In this document: positions 1-6,895 of the stretch, one piece after another
How the letters are laid out: every line of letters starts with the position of its first letter
How positions within the stretch are numbered: the stretch's first letter is position 1
The notes under the pieces: model-generated
Seen by the model: only the letters and a program-made list of their open reading frames with translations
The model's database searches: none
What the model was told of the DNA's origin: nothing
Translations under genes and position numbers: made by a program
From: an uncultured Collinsella sp.
GTDB lineage: Bacteria; Actinomycetota; Coriobacteriia; Coriobacteriales; Coriobacteriaceae
DNA: 23,239 nt
Direction of reading: 5' to 3'
Assembly: GCA_900757205.1 (NCBI GenBank)
Contig: CAAENA010000069.1
Span: 1 to 23,239 of the forward strand

Positions 1-1350
1 GATAGCCACGGCGGCGTCCACACGGCCGCGGGTGCAGGCATCCTCGCAGCGGCGGTTGCACACGCGGCCGCAGATAGCGGGCAGCGGGTTCTCGCGCTTG
101 ATGAGCGCCAGCGCCTCGTCATAGCGCCCCTGTGCCGCAAGCTTCAGATAGCCCTGAACGGCAACGTGCGCGGGGCAAGCCGTCTTGCAGGGCGCGGTGC
201 CGGACTCGTGCGTCTCGATACGGTTATCGTTGCGGTAGTTGGGCGACCACTTGGTGTGGTCCCACTTGGTGGCATCGGGCAGCTCCTGGCGCGGATACTC
301 AGGCACCTGTCCGCCGGCCTTTTTGCTGCAGAGCTTCTGGCCGAGCTTGGCGGCACCGGCAGGGCACACCTCAACGCAGCGACCGCAGGCCACGCACTTG
401 TCCTTCTCGACCTTGGCGACATAGGCCGAGCGCGACAGGTTGGGTGTGTTGAACAGCTGCGAGGTGCGCAGGGCGTAGCACACGTTGACGTTGCAGTTGC
501 AGATGGCGAAGATTTTGTTCTCACCGTCAATGTTGGTGATCTGGTGCACAAAGCCGTTGTCCTCGGCCTGGCGCAAGATGTCGTAAACCTCGTCGCGGGT
601 CACGTAATGGCCACGATCGGTCTCGACCACGTAGTCGGCCATATCGCCCACGGCGATGCACCAATCTGCCGGGTCGTCGGCGCAGCCCTCACCCATCACG
701 CGACGGCTCGCGCGGCAGCTGCAGGTGCTAGCGGCATACTTACCCTCGTATTTGTCGAGCCAATGCTCGATATGCTCGATCGGCACCGAGGTGCTCGCGG
801 CATCGATGGCCTTCTCGACCGGAATGACATGCATGCCGATGCCGGCACCGCCGGGCGGCACCATCGGCGTGGCCTTGGACAGCGGTCCCTTGGACGCCTG
901 CTCAAAGAACTTGGCATAGACCGGATGCTCCTCGAGCTGGCTCACACGCATGTTGAGGAACTCGGCGGAACCCGGCACCAGCATGGGCAGCACCCACTGC
1001 TTGGCGCGCTCGGGGTTTTCCCAGTTGTACTCGAGCAGACCCGTGTAGCTCATGTCGTCGAGCATCTTCTCGATATCGGCCTCGGGCATGCCGGTGAGCT
1101 TGACCATCTCGGGCAGCGTATAGGGACGACGCATCTTCATCTTGCAGAGCACTTCGGCCTGCTCGTCGGTCGCGGCCTCGGCAAACGACCAGTACTCGTA
1201 GCCCAGCAGCTCATCGCGATGCAGCAGGCGGTTGGTGCAGTGCTCGCACAGCTTGACGATTGCCTCGCGCGGATGCTCCGGCAGCGGCGGCACGAACTCC
1301 GAACCGATATCGGGCTCGGTATAGCTAATTCCCGGTCCGTTGAGAATCAT
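1..1350 (-). CDS. FeS-cluster oxidoreductase, GltD-like N-terminal part (C-terminus outside window)
   Basis: The frame is open from an ATG at 1348-1350 to the window edge (450 codons), so the C-terminus is missing. The start follows AAGGGA at good spacing. The first ~190 residues are not recognised. Next comes a cysteine-rich stretch (CSCR, GEGC, DWC, then CNCNVNVC, residues ~205-300) and a ferredoxin motif CVACGRCVEVCP near residue 320. Last is APCKTACPAHVAVQGYL with CGRVCNRRCEDAC, typical of the FeS domain that precedes the FAD/NAD(P) domains of glutamate synthase small subunit and dihydropyrimidine dehydrogenase. An FAD/NAD(P) disulfide-type reductase probably follows beyond base 1. The substrate is unknown. 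It is divergent from a TetR gene across 189 bp holding two palindromes, so that regulator probably controls it. The domain reading is solid; the exact role is not. Confidence 0.85.
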   Translation of the reverse strand, partial: MILNGPGISYTEPDIGSEFVPPLPEHPREAIVKLCEHCTNRLLHRDELLGYEYWSFAEAATDEQAEVLCKMKMRRPYTLPEMVKLTGMPEADIEKMLDDMSYTGLLEYNWENPERAKQWVLPMLVPGSAEFLNMRVSQLEEHPVYAKFFEQASKGPLSKATPMVPPGGAGIGMHVIPVEKAIDAASTSVPIEHIEHWLDKYEGKYAASTCSCRASRRVMGEGCADDPADWCIAVGDMADYVVETDRGHYVTRDEVYDILRQAEDNGFVHQITNIDGENKIFAICNCNVNVCYALRTSQLFNTPNLSRSAYVAKVEKDKCVACGRCVEVCPAGAAKLGQKLCSKKAGGQVPEYPRQELPDATKWDHTKWSPNYRNDNRIETHESGTAPCKTACPAHVAVQGYLKLAAQGRYDEALALIKRENPLPAICGRVCNRRCEDACTRGRVDAAVAI

Positions 1351-1443
1351 GGTTGTCCCTTCTCTTGCCACAGCCCGGCGAGGCCGCGGCACCCCTCTTT
1401 TTTTGCAGGCCGGGCATGCCCCCATGCCGTTCACCCACCATTG

Positions 1444-1481
1444 TTGACATTGTGTCAAAAATAGTATTGACGAACCGTCAA
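1444..1481. promoter_or_regulatory. Tandem TetR-type operators in a divergent promoter
   Basis: Two perfect palindromes have the same format: TTGACA-ttg-TGTCAA at 1444-1458 and TTGACG-aac-CGTCAA at 1467-1481, with centres 23 bp apart. They sit between the divergent oxidoreductase and TetR genes, the usual place for an autoregulating TetR protein. A weak minus-strand -10-like TACTAT (1466-1461) lies between them. That they bind the neighbouring regulator is inference. Confidence 0.65.
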
Positions 1482-1539
1482 CAATATTCAAGACTGTTAG
1501 GCGAACGGTCCGGCAAAAGAGGATGAAAGGCGGCAAAAC

Positions 1540-2202
1540 ATGGGCAACAACGCAGCAGGTACCTCTGTGGTCGATGCCATCCCCGCATCCGATAGCGCGG
1601 CAAAGCGCCTGACGGGCGACGAACGCCGTCGCGAGATCCTCGATGCCGTGCGCACCGTAAGCTCCGAGCTGGGCGTGTCCCACCTATCGGTATCGGCCGT
1701 GACCAAGCGAGCCAGCTGCACGCGCTCGCTGTTCTACCACTACTTCGCCGACATGGACGCCGCCGTCACCGCCGTCATGGACGAGGCAATCGACGGTTTT
1801 ATCTCCGAGCTCGAGCAGTGGAATGCCGGCCGCACCGTTGGTGATATCGAGGGCGCGCTCGACACCGTCGCCCCGCTCTTTAAACGCCTGGTCGCCAGCG
1901 GCCACGAGCTGCCGAGCACGCTCACCTCGAGCAGCGGCGCGCTCTACGGCGGCTTTTTGCACAACGTGGTCCAGCGCGTGGCGCAGTATATCTGCGATAC
2001 CACCGTGGTGGATTTTGTCGCCCATCATGAGCTACGCATCGACCATGTCTACGAGACGTTCTACACCCTCATCATGGGTCTTTTGATGTATATCCGCACG
2101 CACCCCGATGTGCCCGACGAGACGGTCAAGGAAATCATCGCCTCGACACTCCACATCGAGGGCTATACCGCCAAGTATCCGGAGCGCAAGCCCCAGAACT
2201 GA
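1540..2202 (+). CDS. TetR/AcrR family transcriptional regulator
   Basis: This 220-residue protein has a TetR-like N-terminal helix-turn-helix at about residues 28-72 (RREILDAVRTVSSELGVSHL, then VTKRASCTRSLFYHYFADMD). The FYHYF segment after the recognition helix is characteristic of the family. The remaining ~150 residues form an all-helical ligand-binding and dimerisation domain with no recognisable ligand signature. The length is normal for the family. The ATG is preceded by a GAAAGGCGG ribosome-binding stretch; the ~25 residues before the HTH are a nonconserved tail. It is divergent from the FeS oxidoreductase and 63 bp upstream of the DUF5692-like membrane protein on the same strand. The likely role is repression of one or both neighbours through the palindromes at 1444-1481. 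The inducer is unknown. Confidence 0.9.
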   Translation: MGNNAAGTSVVDAIPASDSAAKRLTGDERRREILDAVRTVSSELGVSHLSVSAVTKRASCTRSLFYHYFADMDAAVTAVMDEAIDGFISELEQWNAGRTVGDIEGALDTVAPLFKRLVASGHELPSTLTSSSGALYGGFLHNVVQRVAQYICDTTVVDFVAHHELRIDHVYETFYTLIMGLLMYIRTHPDVPDETVKEIIASTLHIEGYTAKYPERKPQN

Positions 2203-2265
2203 CGACATTTGGCCAAACTGCCCGCGATCAGAAGAGGGGCCGCGGGCGTGTGAAAGGAGAGCAGC

Positions 2266-3273
2266 ATGCTGTTCGATGTTTGGGGTAGCGATACCCTTAT
2301 CCACTGGGCCGGCTGGGCCATGGTCTTTATTGGCCTGATCGTGCTCAACGAGGTCGGCCGCCGCACCAAGCTGGGCGCGGCCATCATCTTTGGCGTGGCT
2401 CCGCTGGCCATGACCATCTACTGCGTCGCCATCGCCATCGGCGTTTCGCAGGGCGCCGAGTGGGCGCTCACCAACCCCACCCATGTGTACCAGAACAGCT
2501 GGTTCCACTACGCCAAGGTCTACGCGGCGTTGGCCGGTTGTTGGGGCTTCATCGCCATTAAGTATCAGTGGGGCAAGATCGGCAAGGCGCACTGGTTCCG
2601 CGCTTGGCCGTTTGTGATCGTCGCCATCAACATCATGATCGCCGTCGTGTCCGACTTTGAGAGCGCCTATCACTTCTTTGTCCTGGGCGAGTCCACCTGG
2701 GTCACCTCCGAGGGCGCCACGCAGCTCGCCGGCTGGAACAACGTGTTCAACGGCATCGCCGGTATCATCAACATCTTCTGCATGACCGGTTGGTGGAGCG
2801 TCTACGCCTCCGAGGATCAGACCGACATGCTGTGGCCCGATATGACCTGGGTCTACATCATCGCCTACGATATCTGGAACTTCTGCTACACCTACAACTG
2901 CCTGCCCACCCACTCCTGGTTCTGCGGCTTTGCGCTGCTGCTGGCGCCCACCGTCGCCGCCTTTATCTGGAACAAGGGCGGCTGGATCCAGAACCGCGCC
3001 TTTACGCTTGCTATTTGGTGCATGTTTGCCCAGGTGTTCCCGTACTTCCAGGAGGAGTCCATCTTTGTGACCCACTCCACGCTCGACCCCGGCGCCGCTA
3101 CCGCGGTCTCGATCGCCGCACTGGTCGCCAACGTCGCCGCGATCATCTACATCGCCTACCGCGCCAAGAAGCTCGGCCGCAATCCCTACAAGCAGGATGT
3201 CTTTGAGGGCACCAGCGATTGGGAGAAGGCCACCGCCCGCCGCGCCAAGGTGGATTACGCGCACGCCGAGTAA
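2266..3273 (+). CDS. Polytopic membrane protein, DUF5692-like
   Basis: This 335-residue protein has an AAAGGAG ribosome-binding site seven bases before the ATG. It is very hydrophobic, with about eight likely transmembrane helices and a short basic, charged C-terminal tail (from about residue 295, ending KVDYAHAE). Many tryptophans and aromatic residues lie at the helix ends (for example WGFIAIKYQWGKIGKAHWF and DIWNFCYTYNCLPTHSWFCG). From memory it resembles the uncharacterised DUF5692 family; I cannot confirm this by search. It follows the TetR gene on the same strand and ends before a strong terminator, so tetR and this gene may form a two-gene unit. Linkage to the FeS oxidoreductase suggests a transporter or membrane partner for the same substrate, but this is inference only. 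Confidence 0.8.
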   Translation: MLFDVWGSDTLIHWAGWAMVFIGLIVLNEVGRRTKLGAAIIFGVAPLAMTIYCVAIAIGVSQGAEWALTNPTHVYQNSWFHYAKVYAALAGCWGFIAIKYQWGKIGKAHWFRAWPFVIVAINIMIAVVSDFESAYHFFVLGESTWVTSEGATQLAGWNNVFNGIAGIINIFCMTGWWSVYASEDQTDMLWPDMTWVYIIAYDIWNFCYTYNCLPTHSWFCGFALLLAPTVAAFIWNKGGWIQNRAFTLAIWCMFAQVFPYFQEESIFVTHSTLDPGAATAVSIAALVANVAAIIYIAYRAKKLGRNPYKQDVFEGTSDWEKATARRAKVDYAHAE

Positions 3274-3341
3274 CATGTTGGTCGCTGTTGGCGCTTGGGC
3301 ATAGGCCCGCTCACCAGGCCTTTCAATCCAATGTCTCACAG

Positions 3342-3381
3342 AGCCCCCGGAAAGCGTTTCGCTCGCTTTTCGGGGGCTTTT
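3342..3381 (+). terminator. Rho-independent terminator after the DUF5692-like gene
   Basis: A 15-bp stem (3342-3356 with 3364-3378, one G-T wobble) has a 7-base loop and is followed by a T run. The C5/G5 block makes it very stable. It closes the tetR/membrane protein unit. Confidence 0.9.
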
Positions 3382-3510
3382 GTCGTTGCGTCCCTATTCA
3401 TCTATTCAAAAACATGCGCATATATAAAATCGGATTTCAAATCATGCGGCGGCTCTATGGGGTCCCGTTTTTGGGTACAGTGTTGTCCCGATATTGAGCT
3501 TGGGGGATAT

Positions 3511-5013
3511 ATGAAAGATGAGACGATGGGCCAAGAGGATGCGGCCCAAGATGCAGAAGCGTGCGCTGAGGCCCTGGAGAGCCTAGACCAGATCGCGCTG
3601 GCCGAGATTGCGTTTGACGATTCGAGCGTCGATGTGCAGGATGAGCCGGAAATCGAGGCGCAGCCCGATGATCAGGATGCAAAAGACGATGGCGCCGCGC
3701 CCACCGAAGACGAGGCGGGGCACGAGGAATCCGAATGTGAGGCCGACGACCAGACCGAATCCGATACGAGCGAGGAAACCATCTTGCTCGACAGCTTACC
3801 GGCCGAGGATTCGCTGACCCGCGAGCTTCCTGGCCTGGGTTCCGCACCAGCCGTGGACGAGACCATCGCCATGGGCGATATTCCCCTGCCGTCCGTTCCC
3901 TCGGCACGCGAGGCCGAGGTTCGCCATCGCAAGATGTCGCCCAAGCGCCGCAATCTGATGGTCGCCGGTGTCGTAGCCGTCGCGCTCGTCGCCGGTGGTG
4001 CAGGCTATGCTGCCTGGAACGGATATCAGCAAGAGCAGGCTGCCGCTGTCGCCGCCAATGCCCACACGATGATGTCGGTGCAGATTGGCGTACATGCCGC
4101 GGGGCTCGACTGTTCCACCGGCTCCAAGATTCCCGTACAGGTAAGTGGCCAGGATTCTGACGGATCCTCCGTAAGCGAAACACTCTATGTTGACGAGCAC
4201 GGCCGTGGCATCAAACTACTACCCGGTGACTACACGCTCTCCATCGCTGCCTCCCCCATCGCGGCCGACGGCACCATCTATACCGTCCCGACCACCAAGA
4301 CGCAGGTCACCGTTAAGAGCGATGGACAGGATTTAAGTGCCCAGGTCACCTTTAAGCTCAAGGTGCCTTCGGCCGACACGGTAACCGACGACCAGATCGA
4401 TGCCGCCGCCAAATATGCCGAGGAGGGAGGCGCGAGCTCCTCCGCCACCGCCAAGGTGCTCCAGCAGGCGGCAACCGCGCGGCGCGACGCCGCCGTCAAT
4501 GCCGTGAGCGCGCAAAAGGCACAGGCGGCCCGTGATGCCGACGCCCGTCACAAGGCAACCGACCTCTACCAGCTCGATATCCCCGTCGAGTGGTACGGCA
4601 AGGTCGAGACTTGGCAAAATGGCAGCACGCTATGCATCTATCTTGCCGGCGACAGCGATACGCCGATTGTGACGCTCGTCGCGGTGCGCGAGGGCGAGAG
4701 CTTTACGCCCGATGAAGGCGATACGGTTTTGGGTGCGGCCAACCTAGGCAACGGTTATACCGTCTACGCCAGCGGCCCCGCCTATCCGTACGTGGTGCCC
4801 CAGACCATCAACGGACGGACGCAGAATCCCGTGTCGACCTACCCCATGGACACGGCCATTGAGCTTGTCGAGCTCACGACCGGCAACCGCTACACCTATA
4901 GCCAGATCAAGAACGTACTGGTCGGCAAAGACGGCAAGGCCGACGCTGCGACCAAACTAGAGACCGACTACCTCGCCCAGATTCTCCTGCCGAGCATCAA
5001 AGCCCAGGACTAG
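3511..5013 (+). CDS. Single-pass membrane protein with acidic cytoplasmic N-terminus, unknown function
   Basis: The open frame reaches back to 3295, but I place the start at 3511. That ATG follows TTGGGGGATAT, a good ribosome-binding site, and the earlier codons overlap the upstream terminator. The protein then has 500 residues. Residues 1-130 are strongly acidic and low-complexity. A basic patch (RHRKMSPKRRN, ~residues 140-150) precedes one transmembrane helix (LMVAGVVAVALVAGGAGYAAW, ~150-170), giving an N-in topology. About 330 residues are then outside the cell, including an alanine-rich, probably coiled segment near residues 290-345 and a C-terminal globular part rich in Tyr, Thr and Val. 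I do not recognise the family. No sortase motif or catalytic signature is visible. Its last eight codons lie in a 40-bp sequence repeated at 6517-6556, which suggests that DNA was inserted at its 3' end. Confidence 0.8.
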   Translation: MKDETMGQEDAAQDAEACAEALESLDQIALAEIAFDDSSVDVQDEPEIEAQPDDQDAKDDGAAPTEDEAGHEESECEADDQTESDTSEETILLDSLPAEDSLTRELPGLGSAPAVDETIAMGDIPLPSVPSAREAEVRHRKMSPKRRNLMVAGVVAVALVAGGAGYAAWNGYQQEQAAAVAANAHTMMSVQIGVHAAGLDCSTGSKIPVQVSGQDSDGSSVSETLYVDEHGRGIKLLPGDYTLSIAASPIAADGTIYTVPTTKTQVTVKSDGQDLSAQVTFKLKVPSADTVTDDQIDAAAKYAEEGGASSSATAKVLQQAATARRDAAVNAVSAQKAQAARDADARHKATDLYQLDIPVEWYGKVETWQNGSTLCIYLAGDSDTPIVTLVAVREGESFTPDEGDTVLGAANLGNGYTVYASGPAYPYVVPQTINGRTQNPVSTYPMDTAIELVELTTGNRYTYSQIKNVLVGKDGKADAATKLETDYLAQILLPSIKAQD

Positions 5014-5027
5014 CGGACCATGACACC
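4988..5027. repeat. 40-bp direct repeat, left copy (3' end of the membrane protein gene)
   Basis: It matches 6517-6556 at 39 of 40 bases; the one difference is a5001 versus g6530, a silent AAA/AAG Lys change. It covers the last eight codons (LPSIKAQD) plus the stop and 14 downstream bases. The two copies bracket the ATPase gene. Confidence 0.9.
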
Positions 5028-5057
5028 TGAGTCTTGGCCTCGCAAATCCATAGACGA

Positions 5058-6410
5058 TTAGGAAAGGAGCCACTTCCATGCGGGCGCAGCATGTACCACG
5101 CCGTGTTTGCATGGAATATCGGCCTGCTCATCCATGGTAACGATTGTCGACTCACCAAGATCGAATTGGGCCATCGAGGCATCAAGCGCGGCAATTTCGC
5201 GCTCGCGCGTTTTCTCGCTTGCCATATCCGCACTCACCTGAATCAGGCTATAAGCCTGCATGAGAAGTGCATCCCCAGCCACAAAGTCAACCTCATGGCT
5301 TTTATTCTTCTCCTTGACCAATAGGCGACAGACCGAACCGACCCGCACCGCAGGAGTCCTTCTTCTGAGCGCATTGAACACCGCAGTCTCGAGCCTCTGG
5401 CCCTGGTCCAATGCCGATGCGGGAGAGAATGCTCCGAACATCGCAGGATCGACAGCGTAGACTTTAGACGCAGACCGCGTATTATTTGCCAGTGAACGCG
5501 TGAACTCCGGCACGGAGAACAGCAGGTAGGCATCCTCATAATACTCAAGTAAGTCGCTGAGCGAATTACGACTGACGGGTATCTGCCTGCTCTTGAACTC
5601 GTTGTACACTTTGTTCACTGACAGCTCTCGTCCCGAAGATGCCATGCACCGCGCCAGAAACAGCGAGGCCAAACGGGGGTTCTTGACGTCGTAACGCTCA
5701 ATGACGTCCATAGCGACCGTTCGCGAAGCATATTCCTGTAGCAGCTGAATCGCGTCTGCGGGCGTTTGCTCAAGCGTCGCGATGAATCCCCCTCGTTCAA
5801 GATATCCGATCAGATGATGTCGAAGCAGCGCTGCATCGCTTGGGGAAAAGGTCGCATCTGGCTCGAAAACGCTCCCCGTCTTATATCGAACGTATTCAGA
5901 AAAACTCAACGGAAAAAGCTCTCGTATAAGAGAACGACCCCTGAACTCGCTCTTAAGTTCTGAGGACAGCATCTTAGAAGAAGATCCCGTCACATAGACG
6001 GTCGCTTTCTCCGTATCGACTACACGCCGCAGAAACGCACCCCATTCGGGAATTTCCTGGATCTCGTCAAAGAAAATGTAAGCGCCCTCGGTTCGAGCAG
6101 CAGGATGCAGCGCATAGAACGTGTCGAGCACGTCCGCCAGCAGCGATGGCTCATACGGGCGCAAGCGCTCGTCCTCAAAGTTAAAGTAAAGCATCCGGTC
6201 AAGCTCGACGCCCCGGCCCCGAAGCCGCTGCATCTCCTGATACAGGCGATACGTCTTTCCACAACGGCGGGCCCCCACAACCACATTTACGATGTTGTCG
6301 CGCTTTGGCTCCTGTGAGTTTCCCAGATCAAGATCTCGCTCAAAGACCTGCGGAACTCCCTGTTGCTCAAAGTCCTTTATTTTCTGGGCGATCAAGTTGT
6401 TGAATGCCAC
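5058..6410 (-). CDS. AAA+ ATPase with C-terminal DUF4143-type domain
   Basis: This 450-residue protein starts at GTG (6410-6408), after TTGGAG a few bases upstream. Walker A is GARRCGKT at about residues 46-53 and Walker B is YIFFDE at about 111-116. A TGSSSKML sensor-1 motif and the ELFPLSFSEYVRYK segment, typical of this family, follow near residues 140-165. The second half has the winged-helix and nuclease-like C-terminal region of DUF4143 ATPases, including LLVKEKNKSHEVDFVAGD. Family members are common, often variable genes of gut and archaeal genomes, and their cellular function is not established. The gene stands alone, is lower in GC than the rest of the window, and sits between 40-bp direct repeats, so it is probably a recent arrival. 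The family call is firm; the function is unknown. Confidence 0.92.
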   Translation of the reverse strand: MAFNNLIAQKIKDFEQQGVPQVFERDLDLGNSQEPKRDNIVNVVVGARRCGKTYRLYQEMQRLRGRGVELDRMLYFNFEDERLRPYEPSLLADVLDTFYALHPAARTEGAYIFFDEIQEIPEWGAFLRRVVDTEKATVYVTGSSSKMLSSELKSEFRGRSLIRELFPLSFSEYVRYKTGSVFEPDATFSPSDAALLRHHLIGYLERGGFIATLEQTPADAIQLLQEYASRTVAMDVIERYDVKNPRLASLFLARCMASSGRELSVNKVYNEFKSRQIPVSRNSLSDLLEYYEDAYLLFSVPEFTRSLANNTRSASKVYAVDPAMFGAFSPASALDQGQRLETAVFNALRRRTPAVRVGSVCRLLVKEKNKSHEVDFVAGDALLMQAYSLIQVSADMASEKTREREIAALDASMAQFDLGESTIVTMDEQADIPCKHGVVHAAPAWKWLLS

Positions 6411-6417
6411 GATTCTC

Positions 6418-6479
6418 CAATCTTGCTCTCTAGCTAATCAAGATTATAACGATTCTTGATTAGCAGGAGAACAAGATTG
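6418..6479. promoter_or_regulatory. 62-bp interrupted palindrome upstream of the ATPase gene
   Basis: Inner arms GCTAATCAAGA (6433-6443) and TCTTGATTAGC (6454-6464) are perfectly complementary around a 10-base AT-rich centre. Outer arms CAATCTTG (6418-6425) and CAAGATTG (6472-6479) share the same centre. It ends 8 bp before the GTG start, so it probably overlaps the promoter and 5' UTR. It could be an autoregulatory operator or an element end. Confidence 0.7.
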
Positions 6480-6486
6480 TGTGTAG

Positions 6487-6507
6487 CTTGATTAATAGAA
6501 AATCAAG
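6487..6507. promoter_or_regulatory. Second CTTGATT inverted repeat upstream of the ATPase gene
   Basis: CTTGATT (6487-6493) and AATCAAG (6501-6507) are separated by seven bases. The same heptamer occurs in both arms of the 62-bp palindrome next to it, giving four copies in about 75 bp. This suggests multiple binding sites for one protein. Confidence 0.5.
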
Positions 6508-6516
6508 TTTTACTAT

Positions 6517-6556
6517 TGCCGAGCATCAAGGCCCAGGACTAGCGGACCATGACACC
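6517..6556. repeat. 40-bp direct repeat, right copy
   Basis: It matches 4988-5027 at 39 of 40 bases. It repeats the last eight codons and stop of the membrane protein gene outside any reading context, 13 bp before the end of the small convergent gene at 6569. Confidence 0.9.
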
Positions 6557-6568
6557 CAAATTAGCCAC

Positions 6569-6763
6569 TTAACGCCACGGGTCGGCTTCGAACATCGGCT
6601 CGCGCTCGGGGCGGCGATCGCTGTAGGGATCGTAGCCGTCGTCGTCCTCGTTCTCGGCGCGGATGTAGGGATCGCGCGGCTTGGGTGCCGGCTTAGGCGC
6701 AGGCTTGGGTGCGGCGGGTGCAGCATCGGTCGCCGGCGCGCTTGTCTTGATCTCGTCTTTCAT
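6569..6763 (-). CDS. Small proline- and charge-rich protein, unknown
   Basis: An upstream in-frame ATG exists at 6781, but AGGAG lies only two bases from the intermediate ATG at 6769 and eight bases from the ATG at 6763. I therefore choose 6763, which gives 64 residues starting MKDEIKTSAP. The sequence is disordered in character. An Ala/Pro/Lys stretch with PKPAPKPAPKP repeats comes first, followed by an acidic Asp/Glu/Tyr-rich segment and a C-terminal FEADPWR. No domain, membrane segment or signal peptide is visible. It is on the same strand as clpB and 130 bp downstream of it, beyond the clpB terminator, so it is probably transcribed separately. Codon composition matches the host. The gene is moderately certain; no function can be offered. 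Confidence 0.6.
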   Translation of the reverse strand: MKDEIKTSAPATDAAPAAPKPAPKPAPKPRDPYIRAENEDDDGYDPYSDRRPEREPMFEADPWR

Positions 6764-6813
6764 CTGCATAGCTCCTTGCATCGCATCCGTTCAGCATCAT
6801 CGATTGTCGCACG

Positions 6814-6850
6814 AAAAAGGGCGGCGGACCCAATTGGATCCGCCGCCCTT
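6814..6850 (-). terminator. Rho-independent terminator after clpB
   Basis: A 15-bp stem (6836-6850 with 6817-6831, one mismatch) closes on an AATT loop. On the minus strand it is followed by a T run (complement of 6814-6818). It lies 46 bp past the clpB stop. Confidence 0.9.
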
Positions 6851-6895
6851 GGTGTTTAGAGACGACTGGTAGATTTTAAGGCATATCCCAAAAAT

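Larger units (their letters stand above)
5028..6516. mobile_element. Candidate inserted gene cassette carrying an AAA+ ATPase
   Basis: This 1,489-bp block lies between two 40-bp direct repeats. It contains one gene and its promoter, and is visibly richer in A+T than its neighbours. No integrase or transposase is inside. The direct repeat at a gene's 3' end resembles the outcome of site-specific integration that regenerates the target gene. Recombination of a captured fragment would look the same. Mobility is an inference. Confidence 0.45.

Noticed and set aside
166..1464. Plus-strand frame of 432 residues at the left edge
   Set aside because: The minus strand encodes a protein with clear FeS motifs through the same bases; the plus frame has none.
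2220..2247. Terminator or attenuator between tetR and the DUF5692-like gene
   Set aside because: GCCCGCG/CGCGGGC can pair, but the loop is 14 bases, no T run follows, and it lies just before the ribosome-binding site; probably chance in GC-rich DNA.
3295..3510. 72-codon upstream extension of the membrane protein at 3511
   Set aside because: It runs through the stem of the upstream terminator and lacks a ribosome-binding site.
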